Shown piece by piece: positions 25,598-33,947 of a DNA stretch of 64,000 nucleotides. Under the pieces are notes generated by a model. That model did not search any database. It was not told the origin of the DNA and saw nothing but the letters and a program-made list of their open reading frames with translations. Made by a program: the position numbers and the translations under genes. Numbering within the stretch: the first letter of the stretch is position 1; the number at the start of each line of letters is the position of its first letter. This stretch comes from Ensifer sp. IC4062 (GTDB lineage Bacteria; Pseudomonadota; Alphaproteobacteria; Rhizobiales; Rhizobiaceae), in assembly GCF_020193575.1 (NCBI RefSeq), contig NZ_JADYVD010000030.1, positions 31,114 through 95,113 of the forward strand. The letters run 5' to 3'.

Positions 25598-26310
25598 TTG
25601 GACATTTCCTTGATGTCTTCCTCGACGATGGCGAGGATTTTCAGTGTCTCTTCGCGCGCGGCGTTGGTGTCCTGCGCTGCGATGGCGTTGAAAAGCGTGC
25701 GATGGAACGGAAACGAGCGCCGCGCGAAATCGGGCCGGTCGAAGGGCTTTTCCCAGAAACGCTCGAAGGCCTCGCGCATCTGCTCGAGAAGCTGGCGAAA
25801 GAGCGGGTTGTGCGTGGCGTCGTAGATCGCGAGATGAAAGGCCAGGTCTTCCGGACCGGACGTGCCTTTGGCGAGATGCACGCGTTCCATCTCGTCAAGC
25901 TTTGTCTCGATGTTGATGAGATCCGCGTCTGTGCGGCGGCGCGCGGCCACCATTCCCGCCTCGACCTCGATGCCTCGCCGCACTTCGAGCGTCTGAAGAA
26001 GTGCATCGCGCAGGTGCTCTGTGTCGAGCGCCAGCGGCATGTGGATCGTCGCGCCGGAAATGGAACGAAGCAGATAGGTGCCGCTGCCTTTGCGCGCCTC
26101 CATGACGCCGAGCGCCTGGAAATGGCTAAGGACCTCGCGAACCGTGGAGCGCCCGACGGCGAGCGCCGCCATTAATTCGCGCTCGGCCGGCAGCCGATCG
26201 CCCGGCTTCAGCCCTGAATGCTGGATGTAGTCGGCAAGAGCGGCAATGACCTGTTGCACCCGGTCGATCGGGGGCAGGGGCACGAGCGTCGCCTTGTCTT
26301 GCTGAGGCAT
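25594..26310 (-). CDS. FadR-subfamily GntR transcriptional regulator
   Basis: 238 residues from the ATG at 26310, which follows GGGAGAA. The winged helix lies at about 15-80 (LKPGDRLPAERELMAALAVGRSTVREVLSHF), and an FCD all-helical ligand domain follows with metal-type residues (DLAFHLAIYDATHNP and FHRTLFNAI). It is the first gene of the operon containing the PLP lyase and the CUT1 transporter, so it probably represses its own operon until the transported compound or its product binds. A TGGTCTGACAT element at 26334-26344 resembles FadR-type half-site spacing and lies just upstream, but it is a weak match. Confidence 0.85.
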   Translation of the reverse strand: MPQQDKATLVPLPPIDRVQQVIAALADYIQHSGLKPGDRLPAERELMAALAVGRSTVREVLSHFQALGVMEARKGSGTYLLRSISGATIHMPLALDTEHLRDALLQTLEVRRGIEVEAGMVAARRRTDADLINIETKLDEMERVHLAKGTSGPEDLAFHLAIYDATHNPLFRQLLEQMREAFERFWEKPFDRPDFARRSFPFHRTLFNAIAAQDTNAAREETLKILAIVEEDIKEMSK

Positions 26311-26526
26311 CCGGTTCTCCCACGACGCCGAATTGGTCTGACATCTGAGCAATATGACGGCGATGGTGTTGCCGGTCAAGCGGCAACTCGGCTCTTTGGT
26401 TTGTGATGCGGGGGCGGCCGGCGCGGCGGCTTGTGAGCGAGCACGACAGGATTGGTCATCCCGCGTAGGACGCCGCTCTTGACCCGTTCGAGGATTGGGC
26501 GCGATATCGGAGCGAGGAGTTCTGAG

Positions 26527-26787
26527 ATGAGATATCGTGTGTATACCGGCCTGGTCCTTGCCGCGGCCGTGACCGTATCCTGCCTCTCAGCGGGCGATGC
26601 GAACGCCCAGATGCGAACGGGGAAAGGCGAGTATTACAGCGGCATCCAACGCAAGCCTTGGCCGAGCTATCTGTTTTTCTGGATCACCGGCCAGGATAAC
26701 CCGGCCACTTATAGCGCACCGGCAAGGAGGAACGCCGGCGCCGGAAAGCAGCCGCCGAAGAGCGGCAGGAGCTATCCGGCCCAATAG
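26527..26787 (+). CDS. Small secreted protein of unknown function
   Basis: 86 residues from the ATG at 26527, with GAGGAG upstream; the longer frame from 26452 adds a non-conserved-looking leader. A signal peptide (YRVYTGLVLAAAVTVSCLSAGDANA) is cleaved before QMRTGKG. The mature 58 residues hold an aromatic stretch (KPWPSYLFFWITGQ) and a basic, Pro/Ser/Gly-rich tail. It is flanked by the divergent GntR gene and the convergent peptidase gene. I do not recognise the family. Confidence 0.6.
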   Translation: MRYRVYTGLVLAAAVTVSCLSAGDANAQMRTGKGEYYSGIQRKPWPSYLFFWITGQDNPATYSAPARRNAGAGKQPPKSGRSYPAQ

Positions 26788-26840
26788 CATTCAAAGTGCT
26801 GTAGGCGGAGCACGCCGGCGCGACGTTCCGGCGTCCTCTT
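26788..26840 (+). terminator. RIME fragment and hairpin after the small secreted protein
   Basis: ATTCAAAGTGCTGTAG (RIME left edge) is followed by ACGCCGG (26812-26818) pairing with CCGGCGT (26828-26834) and then CCTCTTC. It probably separates the convergent small-protein and peptidase genes. Confidence 0.45.
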
Positions 26841-26866
26841 CATAGGACAGCAAAAGGCGCTCTCCG

Positions 26867-27970
26867 TCAGCCCTTGGCGACATGGACCTCGCGCGGCAAC
26901 GAGGAGAGGACTTCCGGCCCATCGGCGCGGAGGATCACGATATCCTCGAGCCTGATGCCAAAACGGCCAGGAAGGTAAATGCCGGGCTCGATCGAAAACA
27001 CCATTCCCTCCTCAAGAATCGTTTCCGAGGTCGCGGTGATGTAGGGCGGCTCGTGACCGTCGATGCCCATGCCGTGACCGGTGCGATGGACGAAATACTC
27101 GCCGTAGCCGGCATCCGCGATCACCTTGCGCGCGGCCGCGTCGACTTCCTTCGCCAGCACGCCGGGGCGGGCGGCCTTCATCGCCGCTTGCACCGCCTTT
27201 TCCACGATGGTGTGGATCTGGCCATAGCCATCCGGCGCGCGGCCGACGACCGCCATCCGGGTAATGTCGCTCGGGAAGCCCTGTTTGCGTCCGCCAATGT
27301 CGATCACCACGGCGTCGCCTTCTTCGATGACGCGGTCGCTGGCGGAATGGTGTGGAAAGGCGCCGTTGCCGCCGGAACCGACGATCCAGAACGCCGGCGC
27401 TGCGCCTTCCGAGGAAAAGTGCGCGCGGATCTCGGCCGCGAGTTCCTTCTCGGTCATGCCGGGACGGATCTTCGAAAAGGCGGCCTGCATCGCCCGGTCG
27501 GCGATCGCGGCGTTCATCTTCAAGAGTTCGTATTCGCTGCGGTCCTTACGCATGCGCAGTGCGCCTATCGTGGCAGGAGTAAAATCCCGTGCGGTGTCGT
27601 CCGGCAGATTGTCGAGAAGCAGCAGCGCGAAATCCGCACGCATCGTCTCGTCGAGAACGACCCGGCCGGGCTCTGCGGCTCCGAGCGCGGCAAGCGCAGC
27701 CTTGAGCGCCGGAACGGGACCTTCCGCATCCGACCAACTGTAGAAGTCGATGTCGGTATGCTCGCGCGTGCCTTCAGCATTGAGCGCCGGCATCAGGAAG
27801 GCTTCCCGTTCCGGCGCGATCAGAAGCAGACAGGGGCGCTCGTCCGGATGCGGATGGAAGCCCAGAACCCAGTCCATGTGCGATCCCGGCCCGATAGCGA
27901 TCAGACCGGTGCCGGTTTCCTTCATTAGTGCGCGCAGCGCGGCAAGCCGCATCTTTGTCTGTTCGTTCAT
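26867..27970 (-). CDS. M24-family metallopeptidase (aminopeptidase P/creatinase fold)
   Basis: 367 residues: an N-terminal creatinase-like domain (1-125) and the pita-bread catalytic domain. All five metal ligands are visible: Asp in VVIDIGG, Asp in SDITR, His in HRTGHGMG, Glu in SIEPGIY and Glu in RLEDI. It should cleave an X-Pro peptide or a related amide in the cytoplasm. It is encoded 38 bases after the XRE-cupin regulator on the same strand, so the regulator may control it. A role with the polyamine genes to the right is possible but unproven, since related folds also hydrolyse creatine and ectoine. Confidence 0.85.
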   Translation of the reverse strand: MNEQTKMRLAALRALMKETGTGLIAIGPGSHMDWVLGFHPHPDERPCLLLIAPEREAFLMPALNAEGTREHTDIDFYSWSDAEGPVPALKAALAALGAAEPGRVVLDETMRADFALLLLDNLPDDTARDFTPATIGALRMRKDRSEYELLKMNAAIADRAMQAAFSKIRPGMTEKELAAEIRAHFSSEGAAPAFWIVGSGGNGAFPHHSASDRVIEEGDAVVIDIGGRKQGFPSDITRMAVVGRAPDGYGQIHTIVEKAVQAAMKAARPGVLAKEVDAAARKVIADAGYGEYFVHRTGHGMGIDGHEPPYITATSETILEEGMVFSIEPGIYLPGRFGIRLEDIVILRADGPEVLSSLPREVHVAKG

Positions 27971-28008
27971 GTGGTTTCGTCCTGTGTTGATGGTGGGTGA
28001 AATGCTGC

Positions 28009-28719
28009 TTAGGCGGACGTCAGAGGTGCTGTTCCCGCATCAGCGCGACTTGCTTTTTTTGCTGCGACACGGCGGCTTGCGGCGCGCGTCACTGCCAGGC
28101 TGCTGTCCGGGTCGCCGGAAGGCTCGCCATCACCGAAAACGTCCATTGTGCAGGTATGCAGGATGGTTGTCGGCTTGCTTGTGTGGTTCCAAGTGGCATG
28201 GATGCGTGTGGAGGGGAAATGGGCCGAGTCGCCGGGCTCCAGGACGATGGGCTCGCCGTCGATCTCCAGCGTCAGCGAGCCCTCGAGGATGAAGTAAATC
28301 TCCTCACCTTCGTGCGACATCGCTTCGCTTCGGCGCCCGGGTGGCTCATGAATGATCGTGCTTCGAAGGACATTGCCGGGGAAGGCGGCGGAAAGGCGTT
28401 CATAGGAGACGTTGCCGTCGCCGTCGCCGAGTGCATAGATCGGGCGGTGGGCGTGGCGGGTGACCGGCGAGGCAACCTTCGGCGGCGTGAAGACGGTGCC
28501 GACTTCGACTTTCAACGTGCGGCAGACGGCAATCAGCGATGTTAGCGAAGGCACAGTAATTCCGCGCTCTATCTGGGAAATGAAACCGACGGAAAAGCCC
28601 GAGCGGTCGGCGACGTTCTGGAGCGTCAGCTTCAGTTCCTTCCGACGCCGGCGCAACCGCTCGCCGAGCGGCGGATCGCCCACGCCAACGCGCGCTTCTG
28701 CAACGTCCTCCGTCTTCAC
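28009..28719 (-). CDS. XRE-family regulator with C-terminal cupin domain (PuuR-like architecture)
   Basis: 236 residues from a GTG at 28719, chosen because GGAGG lies six bases upstream; the frame is open to 28779. The helix-turn-helix is LTLQNVADRSGFSVGFISQIERG. The cupin (about 130-200) includes the metal-type box HEGEEIYFILEGSLTLEIDG. PuuR, the polyamine repressor, has this layout, and PuuA/PuuB-like genes follow within 1 kb. A basic tail (SRRVAAKKASRA) ends the protein. An inverted repeat, TTTTAGTAT/ATACTAAAA (28735-28743 and 28795-28803), lies upstream of the start and could be the operator. Confidence 0.82.
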   Translation of the reverse strand: MKTEDVAEARVGVGDPPLGERLRRRRKELKLTLQNVADRSGFSVGFISQIERGITVPSLTSLIAVCRTLKVEVGTVFTPPKVASPVTRHAHRPIYALGDGDGNVSYERLSAAFPGNVLRSTIIHEPPGRRSEAMSHEGEEIYFILEGSLTLEIDGEPIVLEPGDSAHFPSTRIHATWNHTSKPTTILHTCTMDVFGDGEPSGDPDSSLAVTRAASRRVAAKKASRADAGTAPLTSA

Positions 28720-28734
28720 AGACCGCCTCCCGCT

Positions 28735-28803
28735 TTTTAGTATTTCTTCAAAGCTGGAGCAGGTGCGAACGGCTGTCAACGACTTTTTTTAGCCATACTA
28801 AAA
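28735..28803. promoter_or_regulatory. Widely spaced inverted repeat upstream of the XRE-cupin gene
   Basis: TTTTAGTAT at 28735-28743 is the exact reverse complement of ATACTAAAA at 28795-28803; their centres are 60 bases apart. The arms would suit two dimers of an XRE-cupin regulator and looping, or they may be coincidental AT-rich promoter DNA. The repeat is read from the sequence; the role is inferred. Confidence 0.4.
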
Positions 28804-28858
28804 TCGATCCGCGTGAGTTTGAGCTTACTGCCCCTTTGTCGGTTAGCGGAGACTTGTT

Positions 28859-29551
28859 TCAGCCGGCGAGGCTGAGCAGCTTGGCGATCGCCTGCTGGTC
28901 AAAGCCGCCGATGCCCTCTCGGATATCGGCTCCGATTGCTTCGGCAACGGCGTCCTTGTCGCGTCGTCTCAGCGCCTCGATCGCCTCGCGATGGCGATCG
29001 ACGACATAGAGTTCGGCGACATGTTCCATGGCGATGCCGAGAATAGGTCCGAGCTGCAGCCAGACGCTTTCGATCAGCGGCATGGCGATCTGGTCGGGAT
29101 TGGCCGTGTAGATCTGCCGATGGAATTCCTGGTTAGCGATCAGCGCCGCCGCTTTCTCGCCAGCGAGGATCGCGGCCTCGATGGCTTCGTCGGTTGCGAC
29201 GATGCGGTCGATCTGCCGGTCCGAAAGATGGGCGACCGCCCTGCGCGCGGCATGGCTTTCGAGCACGATCCGTAGCGAGATCAGTTCCTCGAAGCGCGCC
29301 GGCGTGATGCGCGGCACGACGATGCGCCGGTTTTCGAGGAAGTGCAGGGCGCCGATCGAGGTCAATTGGCGCAGCGCTTCGCGCACCGGGGTCGGGCTGC
29401 TTTCCAGCGCCTCGGCCAGGCCGCGGATCGTCACCGAGGTTCCGGGTCGAAAGGCGCCAACCATGATCGCCTGGCGGAGCCGCGCAAAGGCGTAGTCGTG
29501 CGTGGTGATGCCTTCCGGCCGAGGAAATGGCGGCAAAACAAGGGCTTTCAA
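28859..29551 (-). CDS. GntR-family regulator (FCD type) beside the glutamylpolyamine genes
   Basis: 230 residues with an N-terminal winged helix (FRPGTSVTIRGLAEALESSPTPVREALRQL) and a C-terminal FCD domain (NQEFHRQIYTANP). The start is a TTG at 29551; AGGAGG lies 11 bases upstream, rather far, so the exact start is uncertain. It is divergent from the PuuA-like gene, so it most likely controls the puuA-puuB unit. A perfect 10-base palindrome, TGTGATCACA (29645-29654), lies between the two genes and is the best operator candidate. Confidence 0.83.
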   Translation of the reverse strand: MKALVLPPFPRPEGITTHDYAFARLRQAIMVGAFRPGTSVTIRGLAEALESSPTPVREALRQLTSIGALHFLENRRIVVPRITPARFEELISLRIVLESHAARRAVAHLSDRQIDRIVATDEAIEAAILAGEKAAALIANQEFHRQIYTANPDQIAMPLIESVWLQLGPILGIAMEHVAELYVVDRHREAIEALRRRDKDAVAEAIGADIREGIGGFDQQAIAKLLSLAG

Positions 29552-29644
29552 GATTGTGATTTCCTCCTGCCGCGTCGGTTCGCGCGGCTGATAGCACCGG
29601 CCAAGCTTGACTTCAAATCGCGAATTATGTCAACTTTCTGAAAA

Positions 29645-29654
29645 TGTGATCACA
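29645..29654. promoter_or_regulatory. Candidate GntR operator between divergent genes
   Basis: TGTGATCACA is self-complementary and lies 16 bases before the PuuA-like start codon. GntR/FCD proteins bind short palindromes of this kind, so repression of the puuA-puuB unit is plausible. No second copy was noticed nearby. Confidence 0.45.
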
Positions 29655-29670
29655 AAACAAGTATTGCGAT

Positions 29671-31038
29671 ATGTCTCTAGAGGCGGAAGATCCAAGCGCA
29701 TTCAAGCTCTGGCTGGAGCAGAACGGCCCGATCGAAAGCATCCAGGCGGTCATCTGTGACCTGAACGGCATCATGCGCGGCAAGCGCGTGCCGGTCGAAC
29801 AGGCCGCCAAGGTGCTTGGCGGCGGCATCCGCATGCCGCTGTCGATTGTCGGTGTCGATGTCTGGGGAGAGGACATCATCGGCAGCGAACAGGTTTTCGC
29901 GACCGGCGACCGCGACGGCATCTGCGGGGTGACGGGGCGCGGGGCGCTGCCGGTCAACTGGACGTCCCGGCCGAGCGCGCTGGTGCCGCTCTGGCTCTTC
30001 GTCGAGGACGGCAAGCCTTTTCTTGCCGATCCTCGTCAGGCGCTTGCGGCAATCGTCAGGGAGTACCGCGAACTCGGCTTGCGTCCTGTCGTTGCCACCG
30101 AGATGGAATTCTACCTGATCGACCCGGAGCCCGACAGCGCCGTGCCGCCGATTTCACCCTACACCGGCAAGCGGCTCGATTCCGACGCGATCCTCTCGAT
30201 CGACGAGCTTGATGATTTCGGCGAGTTCTTCTCCGATGTCTATAAGGAATGCGCACGGCAGAACGTGCCGGCCGACGCGGCGATCGCCGAGAACGGCATC
30301 GGCCAGTTCGAGATCAACCTGCTCCACACCGACGATCCGCTGAAGGCGGCGGACGACGCGATCTTCTTCAAGCGTATCGTCAAGGGCGTCGCCCGCAAAC
30401 ATGGCCTCGCGGCAACCTTCATGGCGAAGCCCTACGGCACGCGCTCCGGCAATGGCATGCATGTCCATTTCAGCTTGCTCGACGAGGAGGGCAACAACGT
30501 CTTCAACGATGGTAGCGATGAAGGGTCGTCTATGTTGAAGCATGCCGTCGCCGGCCTGTTGCGGGGAATGGCGGAGACGACGCTGCTCTTCGCGCCCCAT
30601 TTCAATTCCTATCGGCGGCTGAGGCCCGATACGCATGCCCCGACCTCGATCTCCTGGGGCTACGAGAATCGCACCTCGGCTATCCGTATTCCTGGGGGCA
30701 ATCCGGCGGCGCGACGCATCGAACACCGGGTCGCCGGTGCCGATGCCAATCCCTACCTCGTCATCGCGGCGATCCTCGGTGCCGCCCTCGTCGGTATCCG
30801 CAACAAGTGGAAGCCAGCGGCGGCTGTTGAGGGGCGCGCCTACGACGCGGAGAAACTACCCAAAATTCCCGCCGAGTGGGGGCAGGCGGTCGATGCCTTC
30901 GAGGCCGGACCGATTGCCGCCGAGATCTTCGATCCCGTGCTTCGCTCCATGCTGATCGCCTGCAAGCGCCAGGAGATCGCCGGCTTTGCCGAACAAGTTA
31001 CGGACTATGAGTTCAGCGCCTATCTGGAAATCGTATGA
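29671..31038 (+). CDS. puuA: Glutamine-synthetase-family ligase, probable gamma-glutamylputrescine synthetase
   Basis: 455 residues. The glutamine-synthetase catalytic fold is present: the metal/ATP Glu residues in VATEMEFYLID and IGQFEINLLH, the His of GNGMHVHFSL, and the Arg-rich substrate and ATP contact HFNSYRRLRPDTHAPTS, followed by NRTSAIRIPGG. The N-terminus is the short beta-grasp type of PuuA rather than of a housekeeping GlnA. The downstream FAD oxidase overlaps it by ATGA, as expected for the Puu route. It would couple Glu to a polyamine amine group using ATP. The exact amine is not known. No strong ribosome site is visible. Confidence 0.82.
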   Translation: MSLEAEDPSAFKLWLEQNGPIESIQAVICDLNGIMRGKRVPVEQAAKVLGGGIRMPLSIVGVDVWGEDIIGSEQVFATGDRDGICGVTGRGALPVNWTSRPSALVPLWLFVEDGKPFLADPRQALAAIVREYRELGLRPVVATEMEFYLIDPEPDSAVPPISPYTGKRLDSDAILSIDELDDFGEFFSDVYKECARQNVPADAAIAENGIGQFEINLLHTDDPLKAADDAIFFKRIVKGVARKHGLAATFMAKPYGTRSGNGMHVHFSLLDEEGNNVFNDGSDEGSSMLKHAVAGLLRGMAETTLLFAPHFNSYRRLRPDTHAPTSISWGYENRTSAIRIPGGNPAARRIEHRVAGADANPYLVIAAILGAALVGIRNKWKPAAAVEGRAYDAEKLPKIPAEWGQAVDAFEAGPIAAEIFDPVLRSMLIACKRQEIAGFAEQVTDYEFSAYLEIV

Positions 31039-32348
31039 TGGCAAGCGCAAAGAAATCCTACGCCGGTGACGGCAGCTACCCGACAAGCTATTACGCGGCC
31101 TCCCGCAACATCATTCGCACGCCGGTCAAGCTTCAGGGCCGCGTCGAAACCGACATCTGCGTCGTCGGCGCCGGTTATACCGGCCTGTCGACGGCAATCC
31201 ATCTCGCCGAGAAGGGCTACAAGGTCACGGTGATCGAAGGCGCGCAGGTAGGGTGGGGCGCCTCGGGTCGCAATGGCGGACAGGTGGTCAACGGCCTCAA
31301 CGCGAGCCTGTCGACGATCAAGAGCCGCTACGGCGAGGACGCGGCGCGTTTCATCGGCGGTCTGGTGCAGGAAGGCGGGCGGATCATCCGCCGGCTCGTG
31401 AGCCAATACCAGATCGACTGCGACCTGAAGCCAGGCAATATCTATGCCGCCTATACCGCCGCGCATCTGAAGGAACTGGAGGCCAAGCAGGCGCTCTGGC
31501 GCAAATACGGGATGGACGACCATCAGCTTCTCGACCGCGAGGCGCTCAGGAAGCTCGTTAATTCCGATGCCTATTGCGGCGGCATGCTCGACACGACCGG
31601 GGGGCACATGCACCCGCTCAATCTCGTGCTCGGCGAGGCCCGCGCCTTCGAGAGCCTGGGCGGCACGATCTACGAGATGTCGCCAGTGACCCGCGTTGAC
31701 CACGAGGCTGCGCGGCCCATCGTTTATACCCAAGAAGGCGAAGTCAGCGCCCGCATCGTCGTACTTTGCGGCAACGCCTATCTCGGCGATGCCGTGCCGA
31801 AGCTCGTCTCGCGCGTCATGCCCGTTTCGACGCAGATGATCACGACCGCACCGCTCGGCGAGGAACTCGCCCATTCGCTGATCCCGAGCGACATGTGCGT
31901 GGAGGACGTGCGCTATATCCTCGACTATTTCAGGCTGTCTGCCGACAAGCGGATGATTTTCGGCGGCGGCACCGTCTATGGCGGCACGGATCCAGCGGAT
32001 GTCGTCGCCAAGCTCAGGCCGAATCTCGAGAAGGTTTTTCCGCGGCTCAAGGGCGTGAAGATCGACTACGCCTGGAGCGGAAATTTCGCGCTCTCCTTCA
32101 CGCGCGTGCCGCAGATGGGGCGTATCGGCGCCAATACTTATTTCGCCCATGGCTATAGCGGCCATGGCGTCACCGGTACCCACCTCTTCGGCCGCACGCT
32201 CGCCGAGGCGATCGATGGCGACACCGCACGCTTCGACGTCTTCGAGAAACTGCCGTGGTATCCGTTCCCGGGCGGGCGGATGTTCCGCGCGCAATATTCG
32301 ACGATCGGCTCCTGGTGGTATTCCTTCAAGGATGTCGTCGGCTGGTGA
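31035..32348 (+). CDS. puuB: FAD-dependent oxidoreductase, probable gamma-glutamylputrescine oxidase
   Basis: 437-residue DAO-fold flavoprotein. The FAD-binding site is DICVVGAGYTGLSTAIHLAEKG (about residues 37-58, glycine-rich with the acidic end of strand two in KVTVIEGAQ), then WGASGRNGGQVVNG. The C-terminal GHGVTGTHLFGR closes the flavin site. It would oxidise the gamma-glutamyl-polyamine made by the ligase to an aldehyde with release of ammonia or an amine and peroxide. It is translationally coupled to the PuuA-like gene by 4 bases. The aldehyde-dehydrogenase step could be met by 33948-35381. Confidence 0.85.
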   Translation: MMASAKKSYAGDGSYPTSYYAASRNIIRTPVKLQGRVETDICVVGAGYTGLSTAIHLAEKGYKVTVIEGAQVGWGASGRNGGQVVNGLNASLSTIKSRYGEDAARFIGGLVQEGGRIIRRLVSQYQIDCDLKPGNIYAAYTAAHLKELEAKQALWRKYGMDDHQLLDREALRKLVNSDAYCGGMLDTTGGHMHPLNLVLGEARAFESLGGTIYEMSPVTRVDHEAARPIVYTQEGEVSARIVVLCGNAYLGDAVPKLVSRVMPVSTQMITTAPLGEELAHSLIPSDMCVEDVRYILDYFRLSADKRMIFGGGTVYGGTDPADVVAKLRPNLEKVFPRLKGVKIDYAWSGNFALSFTRVPQMGRIGANTYFAHGYSGHGVTGTHLFGRTLAEAIDGDTARFDVFEKLPWYPFPGGRMFRAQYSTIGSWWYSFKDVVGW

Positions 32349-32820
32349 GTGGCCGCGCTTGCGACTGAGGCCGATTCAAATCGATTCCTCTCCGGCCGAC
32401 GATGCGATAGAATTTTTCGGCGGGACCGCCTGACCGGCGCGTCCAGATGGGGCGCGATATCCGGCGTGCCGCAAGGGAGCGGCCACGGGCATTCACGCCC
32501 CTGGCCGCGGGCCTGCGCCGTTGATCCAGACCTTCGGAAGCACGAACTTACCGTCTTGCCGTGCGGACCTCCCTAGAAAACGATGTTTCGCTCGCCCGGT
32601 CGCACCGCGCGGCCGACGTTTCGCTGCTGAACTCTGGTTCAGCCAAACCTGGTCGCGACATCTCCAGGAGCGCGACCGCAATCGGCCCTGAGCGTCGCCA
32701 GGCTCCGTAAACGGATTTTTCATTTCTGGCGCAATCGGCAGAAAATAATATCTATAAACTCAATCGAGAATATAGGAGAACATAGCTACTTGCGAAGTTG
32801 CGAAACAGCGGAGAGGCAAG
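32349..32820. other. Gap with no supported gene, one strong hairpin
   Basis: 472 bases between puuB and a small ORF. The only clear structure is GCGGCCACGGGC (32479-32490) pairing with GCCCCTGGCCGC (32497-32508) with one bulge, which may end the puu transcript despite lacking a T tract. A minus-strand frame at 32493-32723 is arginine-rich and unconvincing. AT-rich DNA at about 32745-32785 may hold the promoter of the next small gene. Confidence 0.4.
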
Positions 32821-32970
32821 ATGCACGCGATCCAGGCGACAACCCAATCCCGCTATCCGATCTACGAAGCACTGCCGGCGCGACGCGCACGGCGCAATCT
32901 CCTTCCTCACACTGTTGCTATTGCGGCGGCATTCAGTTTTGTCGCGGCGCTCATCATCGGTGCGATCTAG
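32821..32970 (+). CDS. Small single-pass membrane protein (49 residues), hypothetical
   Basis: A 50-codon frame with an ATG preceded by GGAGAGGCAAG at proper spacing. The N-terminal half is polar and basic (ALPARRARRNLL). The last 18 residues form one hydrophobic helix (VAIAAAFSFVAALIIGAI), giving an N-in, C-out topology by the positive-inside rule. It begins after an AT-rich stretch that could be its promoter. Small proteins of this kind are common in rhizobia and their role is unknown; I do not recognise this one. Confidence 0.5.
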   Translation: MHAIQATTQSRYPIYEALPARRARRNLLPHTVAIAAAFSFVAALIIGAI

Positions 32971-33196
32971 ACCCCCACTGGTGACTAACTTGATCGCGAC
33001 AAATGCTCGTCCACGGCGAGCCGCTGTCCGCTCGGCCTAAGTTTCGCTCGTTTCCATCCTTTGCCATTGTCGGGACGCCGCGTGCGGCGACAGACAGGGC
33101 ACTCTTCGCGCATTTGCGGCAATGGCGATCGTTCTGCTTGCGGTCCGGGCTGCCGACGTCGTAGCCTTGCCCTCGGCAAGCGGGAATGTGTGGCAT

Positions 33197-33931
33197 ATGC
33201 GGCGGATTGCTCCGGAAAATTGGTACGCGGTGAAGCGTCTCGAGGATGACGTCACCTCCATTTCGGAGCCGTTTATCCACGAGTTCTACCGCTGCAACGT
33301 CTGGCACGTGCGCGGTCGTGACCGCGACATGCTGGTCGACAGCGGCATGGGTGTCGTCTCGCTCAGGCAGTGGGTGCCGCTTGTTACAGAACGCGAGCTC
33401 ATCGCGGTGGCGAGCCATACGCATTTCGATCACATCGGTTGTCATCATGAATTCGAGTGCAGGGCGGTGCACGCAGCCGAGGCCGATCTTCTTGCCCATC
33501 CGACGCGCGCCAATACGCTTGCCGATCCTTACGTGACCGACGACATCTTCGATGCGCTGCCGCCGGAGCCCTATTGCTCGCAATGCTATGGTATCAAAGC
33601 GGCGGCCGCGACGGGCATCCTCGAAGGTGGCGACATCATCCAACTTGGCGACCGGATCTTCGAGGTCATCCACACACCGGGACATTCCCCCGGCGGCATC
33701 GCGCTCTGGGAGGAGAGAACGGGCGTGCTCTTCAGCGGTGACATTGTCTATAACGGCCCGCTGGTCGAGGACACCTACCATTCCAATGCGGATGACTACC
33801 TAGCTTCTATGGAGCGTCTACTGAGAATACCAGCGCGCATTGTCCACGGCGGACATTTCCCGAGCTTTTCGGGCGAACGCTACCGGGAGTTCATCAAGGA
33901 CTGGCTCGCCGCGAAGAAAAAGAGAATTTGA
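33197..33931 (+). CDS. MBL-fold metallo-hydrolase
   Basis: 244 residues from the ATG at 33197; the frame is open from 33122, and the extra 25 residues look unlike a conserved N-terminus. The metal-binding signature is HTHFDHIG, with the further ligands in HTPGHSPGG, FSGDIVYNG and the C-terminal VHGGHFPSF. It would hydrolyse a small ester, lactone or thioester. It is followed by the aldehyde dehydrogenase gene after 16 bases, so the pair is probably co-transcribed. The substrate is not identifiable. Confidence 0.8.
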   Translation: MRRIAPENWYAVKRLEDDVTSISEPFIHEFYRCNVWHVRGRDRDMLVDSGMGVVSLRQWVPLVTERELIAVASHTHFDHIGCHHEFECRAVHAAEADLLAHPTRANTLADPYVTDDIFDALPPEPYCSQCYGIKAAAATGILEGGDIIQLGDRIFEVIHTPGHSPGGIALWEERTGVLFSGDIVYNGPLVEDTYHSNADDYLASMERLLRIPARIVHGGHFPSFSGERYREFIKDWLAAKKKRI

Positions 33932-33947
33932 CGGGAAGGAGGAGCGA

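Noticed and set aside
26334..26344. TGGTCTGACAT as a FadR-type operator
   Set aside because: It resembles the consensus spacing but differs at the last position and occurs once, so it is mentioned only in the regulator entry and not listed as a site.
32493..32723. Minus-strand 76-codon frame in the gap after puuB
   Set aside because: Arg-rich, no ribosome site and no recognisable motif.
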